From CAZGSG01 sp964528095 (GTDB taxonomy: Bacteria > Bacteroidota > Bacteroidia > Chitinophagales > Chitinophagaceae): a DNA stretch of 12,331 bases. A program made the position numbers and the translations under genes. Position 1 is the first letter of the stretch. Every line of letters begins with the position of its first letter. The stretch spans positions 1-12,331 of the forward strand of contig CAZGSG010000170.1 in assembly GCA_964528095.1 (NCBI GenBank), given 5' to 3'. This document shows positions 10,885-12,331 of the stretch, piece by piece. Under the pieces are notes generated by a model, which worked only from the letters and a program-made list of their open reading frames with translations, did not search any database and was not told where the DNA came from.

Positions 10885-11365
10885 ATTTGATAAATTTTAT
10901 AGTCCCTTTTTTAAACAATGGGTGACCAGGTGAGCCGTTTTTATTCTTTATGATACAAAGAGCATCAGGGAATTTTTTCGCGAAGTATGAATCACGAAAA
11001 TGCTCCTTCACGATTTTAAAATTTCCCCATGCAAATACAACATCTTTACACTTGTCGGCTACATTTTCTAACCATCCGACGTTTTCTATATTTCCAACCG
11101 TTGTATCTAAAAATTTAGGTTCGGTAGCAATGAAAGACCAGCAATTCATCATATAAAAACCTCCGTAGCCATTAAATTTTGAAAGCCTGATCACGCTCTC
11201 GATCGTCGGGTCGTCCGTTTCCCCATTTGCTGTAGATGGATTAAGGCCGATGAACATTACCAGCGGCTTTGACTTATCCCATATTCTCCACAGTGCATAT
11301 CTGTGCGTTCCGCATTCGCTGAATGCCGCTCCTTTCATTACCGGCTCTTTAAATAAGGTATTCAT
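10877..11365 (-). CDS. DUF1643 family protein
   Basis: 162 residues with the DUF1643 (PF07799) signature: RYALWR (22-27), an MFIGLNPSTAN segment (37-47), DDPTIESVIRL (51-61), the GYGGFYMMNCW stretch (66-76), FAWG (111-114), and a C-terminal GSPGHPLF (144-151). These occur in phages and bacteria near DNA-metabolism genes; no activity is established to my knowledge. It is soluble, without a signal. The start at 11365 follows the upstream DUF5662-like stop by four bases. ATG 11338 (MKGAAFSECG) would be an alternative start. Confidence 0.92.
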   Translation of the reverse strand: MNTLFKEPVMKGAAFSECGTHRYALWRIWDKSKPLVMFIGLNPSTANGETDDPTIESVIRLSKFNGYGGFYMMNCWSFIATEPKFLDTTVGNIENVGWLENVADKCKDVVFAWGNFKIVKEHFRDSYFAKKFPDALCIIKNKNGSPGHPLFKKGTIKFIKYA

Positions 11366-11369
11366 CTGG

Positions 11370-12104
11370 CTATTTTACTTGTAAGATTTGATGATTTTTT
11401 TCAGGCAATCCGGGCGCAAATTCTGCCAGGCCAATTATAGTTTCAAATCCTGTTAGTTTCTCTAATATCTCTTTCACCGAATTTAGCGATGGACCAAAAT
11501 TAAACTTAGGAAGATTGGCCGGGAGCCATTGCAAAAGTGTAGAGCCATAGGTTCGGCCAGCTCCTATCCAGTCAGCAATCATTTCCACGATGTACAACTC
11601 CGGCATTAGTATATGTTCCATTTTACCGGAACGATTAGGGTTCATCCAATATTCAGGATGATGCGGGTTATTCATCTTATGGTGATGCCATGCCATTTCA
11701 AAACCAGGTTGAGTTTTTGGATTAGGCTCTTTAAAGTTGTGCATCGCATATCCAAAAGATTCATTGGCGGAAAATTTTGACAAATCATGCAGCCACAAAT
11801 TGCGAACAAACACTTCCTGCTCGGATGGGTTAAGGATGGTACTCATCTTGCGGGCGGAGAGAAGTTCCATTCCTGCTTTGTACACTTGTATTTTGTGAGG
11901 TATGACTACATCTGTGAAATACTTATAGATTCCGTGGTAGTACATATCATCGTGGAAAGCGAAATCATCGACAGTAAACCGTTCATGCAGCTTGATAGAC
12001 ATTTCGTATTCATTACCGCCGCAGAGCGCTGTGAATTTGGAGAATACGTGTTTTGCAAGGGTGTATAAATGCGTAGTGCTGTCCGAAAATTGGGGATTAC
12101 TCAT
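11370..12104 (-). CDS. DUF5662-like protein with HDLSKF motif
   Basis: 244 residues from ATG 12104 (MSNPQFSDST). An in-frame extension to 12227 would add a 41-residue hydrophobic leader, but 12104 lies in the shared start-site repeat. The family core is HDLSKFS (106-112), AWHHHKMNNPHHPEYW (138-153) and YIVEMIADWI (171-180): histidines and aspartates arranged as in DUF5662-type proteins, which resemble HD-domain metal-dependent phosphohydrolases. Family members are about 150-200 residues; the extra length is an N-terminal helical region (1-95). A metal-dependent hydrolase acting on a nucleotide or similar substrate is plausible but not shown. It is the first gene of the minus array. Confidence 0.88.
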   Translation of the reverse strand: MSNPQFSDSTTHLYTLAKHVFSKFTALCGGNEYEMSIKLHERFTVDDFAFHDDMYYHGIYKYFTDVVIPHKIQVYKAGMELLSARKMSTILNPSEQEVFVRNLWLHDLSKFSANESFGYAMHNFKEPNPKTQPGFEMAWHHHKMNNPHHPEYWMNPNRSGKMEHILMPELYIVEMIADWIGAGRTYGSTLLQWLPANLPKFNFGPSLNSVKEILEKLTGFETIIGLAEFAPGLPEKNHQILQVK

Positions 12105-12110
12105 AACAAT
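12098..12110 (-). repeat. 13-base start-site repeat, copy 3 (minus strand)
   Basis: Read on the minus strand, the sequence around ATG 12104 is the same ATTGTTATGAGTA as at 246-258 and 1013-1025, on the opposite strand and upstream of an unrelated gene. This supports 12104 as the start. Confidence 0.75.
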
Positions 12111-12263
12111 AAATTTTACGAAAAGGTAAAGAAAAAACGGCAGAAAAAAGCCGATGCATAACGCACCGGCCGATAGAAAGCAAATCACATTGTTTGATAC
12201 AAAAAGTACCCTGCCACAATATACCATTTCGGCACGGTTATTAACCCTCTACCTGAAAAAACT
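12105..12263. other. Divergent intergenic region
   Basis: 159 bases between the minus-strand DUF5662-like start and a plus-strand start at 12264. It should hold at least the promoter of the minus array. I could not find a convincing Bacteroidota -33/-7 pair. The minus frame remains open across it with hydrophobic codons, probably owing to T-rich runs. On the minus strand CGGC-TTTTTTCT-GCCG followed by TTTTTT (near 12135-12156) looks like a weak terminator-like hairpin with only four pairs. Confidence 0.45.
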
Positions 12264-12331
12264 ATGGTAATCACTCTCGGAACGGTTCTTACTGTCTTGA
12301 TTGTCCTGGTGATCATAGGACTGATCTTATG
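12264..12331 (+). CDS. Start of a membrane protein gene (partial)
   Basis: ATG 12264 is preceded by an A-rich stretch (CTGAAAAAACT) and opens a frame to the right edge: MVITLGTVLTVLIVLVIIGL then IL, a single strongly hydrophobic segment. It is the beginning of a small membrane protein or a signal anchor, transcribed away from the minus array. The rest is outside the window, so no further call is possible. Confidence 0.55.
   Translation, partial: MVITLGTVLTVLIVLVIIGLIL

Noticed and set aside
12130..12160. Terminator-like hairpin upstream of the minus array
   Set aside because: Only four base pairs with a T-rich loop; too weak to call.
12105..12227. N-terminal extension of the DUF5662-like protein by 41 hydrophobic residues
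   Set aside because: The family is cytosolic, and ATG 12104 lies in the start-site sequence shared with two other genes; T-rich runs explain the hydrophobic codons.

Overview
The window reads as part of a tailed-phage or prophage genome whose host is probably a Bacteroidota bacterium. This is inferred from several things. There are about thirty short, tightly packed genes, many joined by ATGA or GTGA overlaps. Upstream of start codons there are A/T-rich stretches rather than Shine-Dalgarno sequences. Several families are typical of phage accessory regions: a phage-type cytosine methyltransferase, a PGDYG-domain protein, a DUF1643 protein, a DUF5662-like protein and a phage-type winged-helix protein. 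No structural, integrase, polymerase, tRNA or rRNA gene is visible, so the exact replicon type is not proven.

Layout: bases 1-152 hold the 3' end of a gene that enters from the left. Between it and the next gene lies a compact RNA structure (164-244) that matches a type II hammerhead self-cleaving ribozyme, with every core nucleotide present, a loop I pseudoknot and a second outer helix. From 252 to 8562 runs a plus-strand array of about twenty small genes centred on a 761-residue DNA cytosine-5 methyltransferase (4308-6593). Most of the others are unassigned. Recognisable ones are a small helix-turn-helix protein, two small membrane proteins and three cysteine-rich, probably metal-binding proteins. 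The array ends at an intrinsic terminator (8603-8630).

A second, minus-strand array converges on it. It begins at 12104 with a DUF5662-like (HDLSKF) protein, then DUF1643, a 27-residue membrane peptide, a PGDYG protein, a winged-helix protein, a Tat-like signal protein, a YkgJ-like cysteine-cluster protein, a small protein with a disordered tail, a truncated N6-adenine methyltransferase remnant, and a signal-peptide protein whose reading frame breaks at a run of five C. It ends at its own terminator (8638-8662), back to back with the first. At the right edge (12264 onward) a new plus-strand membrane protein begins.

How it fits together (inference): the plus array looks like a polycistronic accessory region. 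The ribozyme would cut the transcript just ahead of it and separate it from the upstream gene. The methyltransferase probably modifies phage DNA against host restriction or marks it as self. The most interesting elements are the ribozyme and its closeness to a start codon, a 13-base sequence repeated exactly around three start codons, the eight-unit repeat in the methyltransferase recognition region, and the frame break at 8776-8780.
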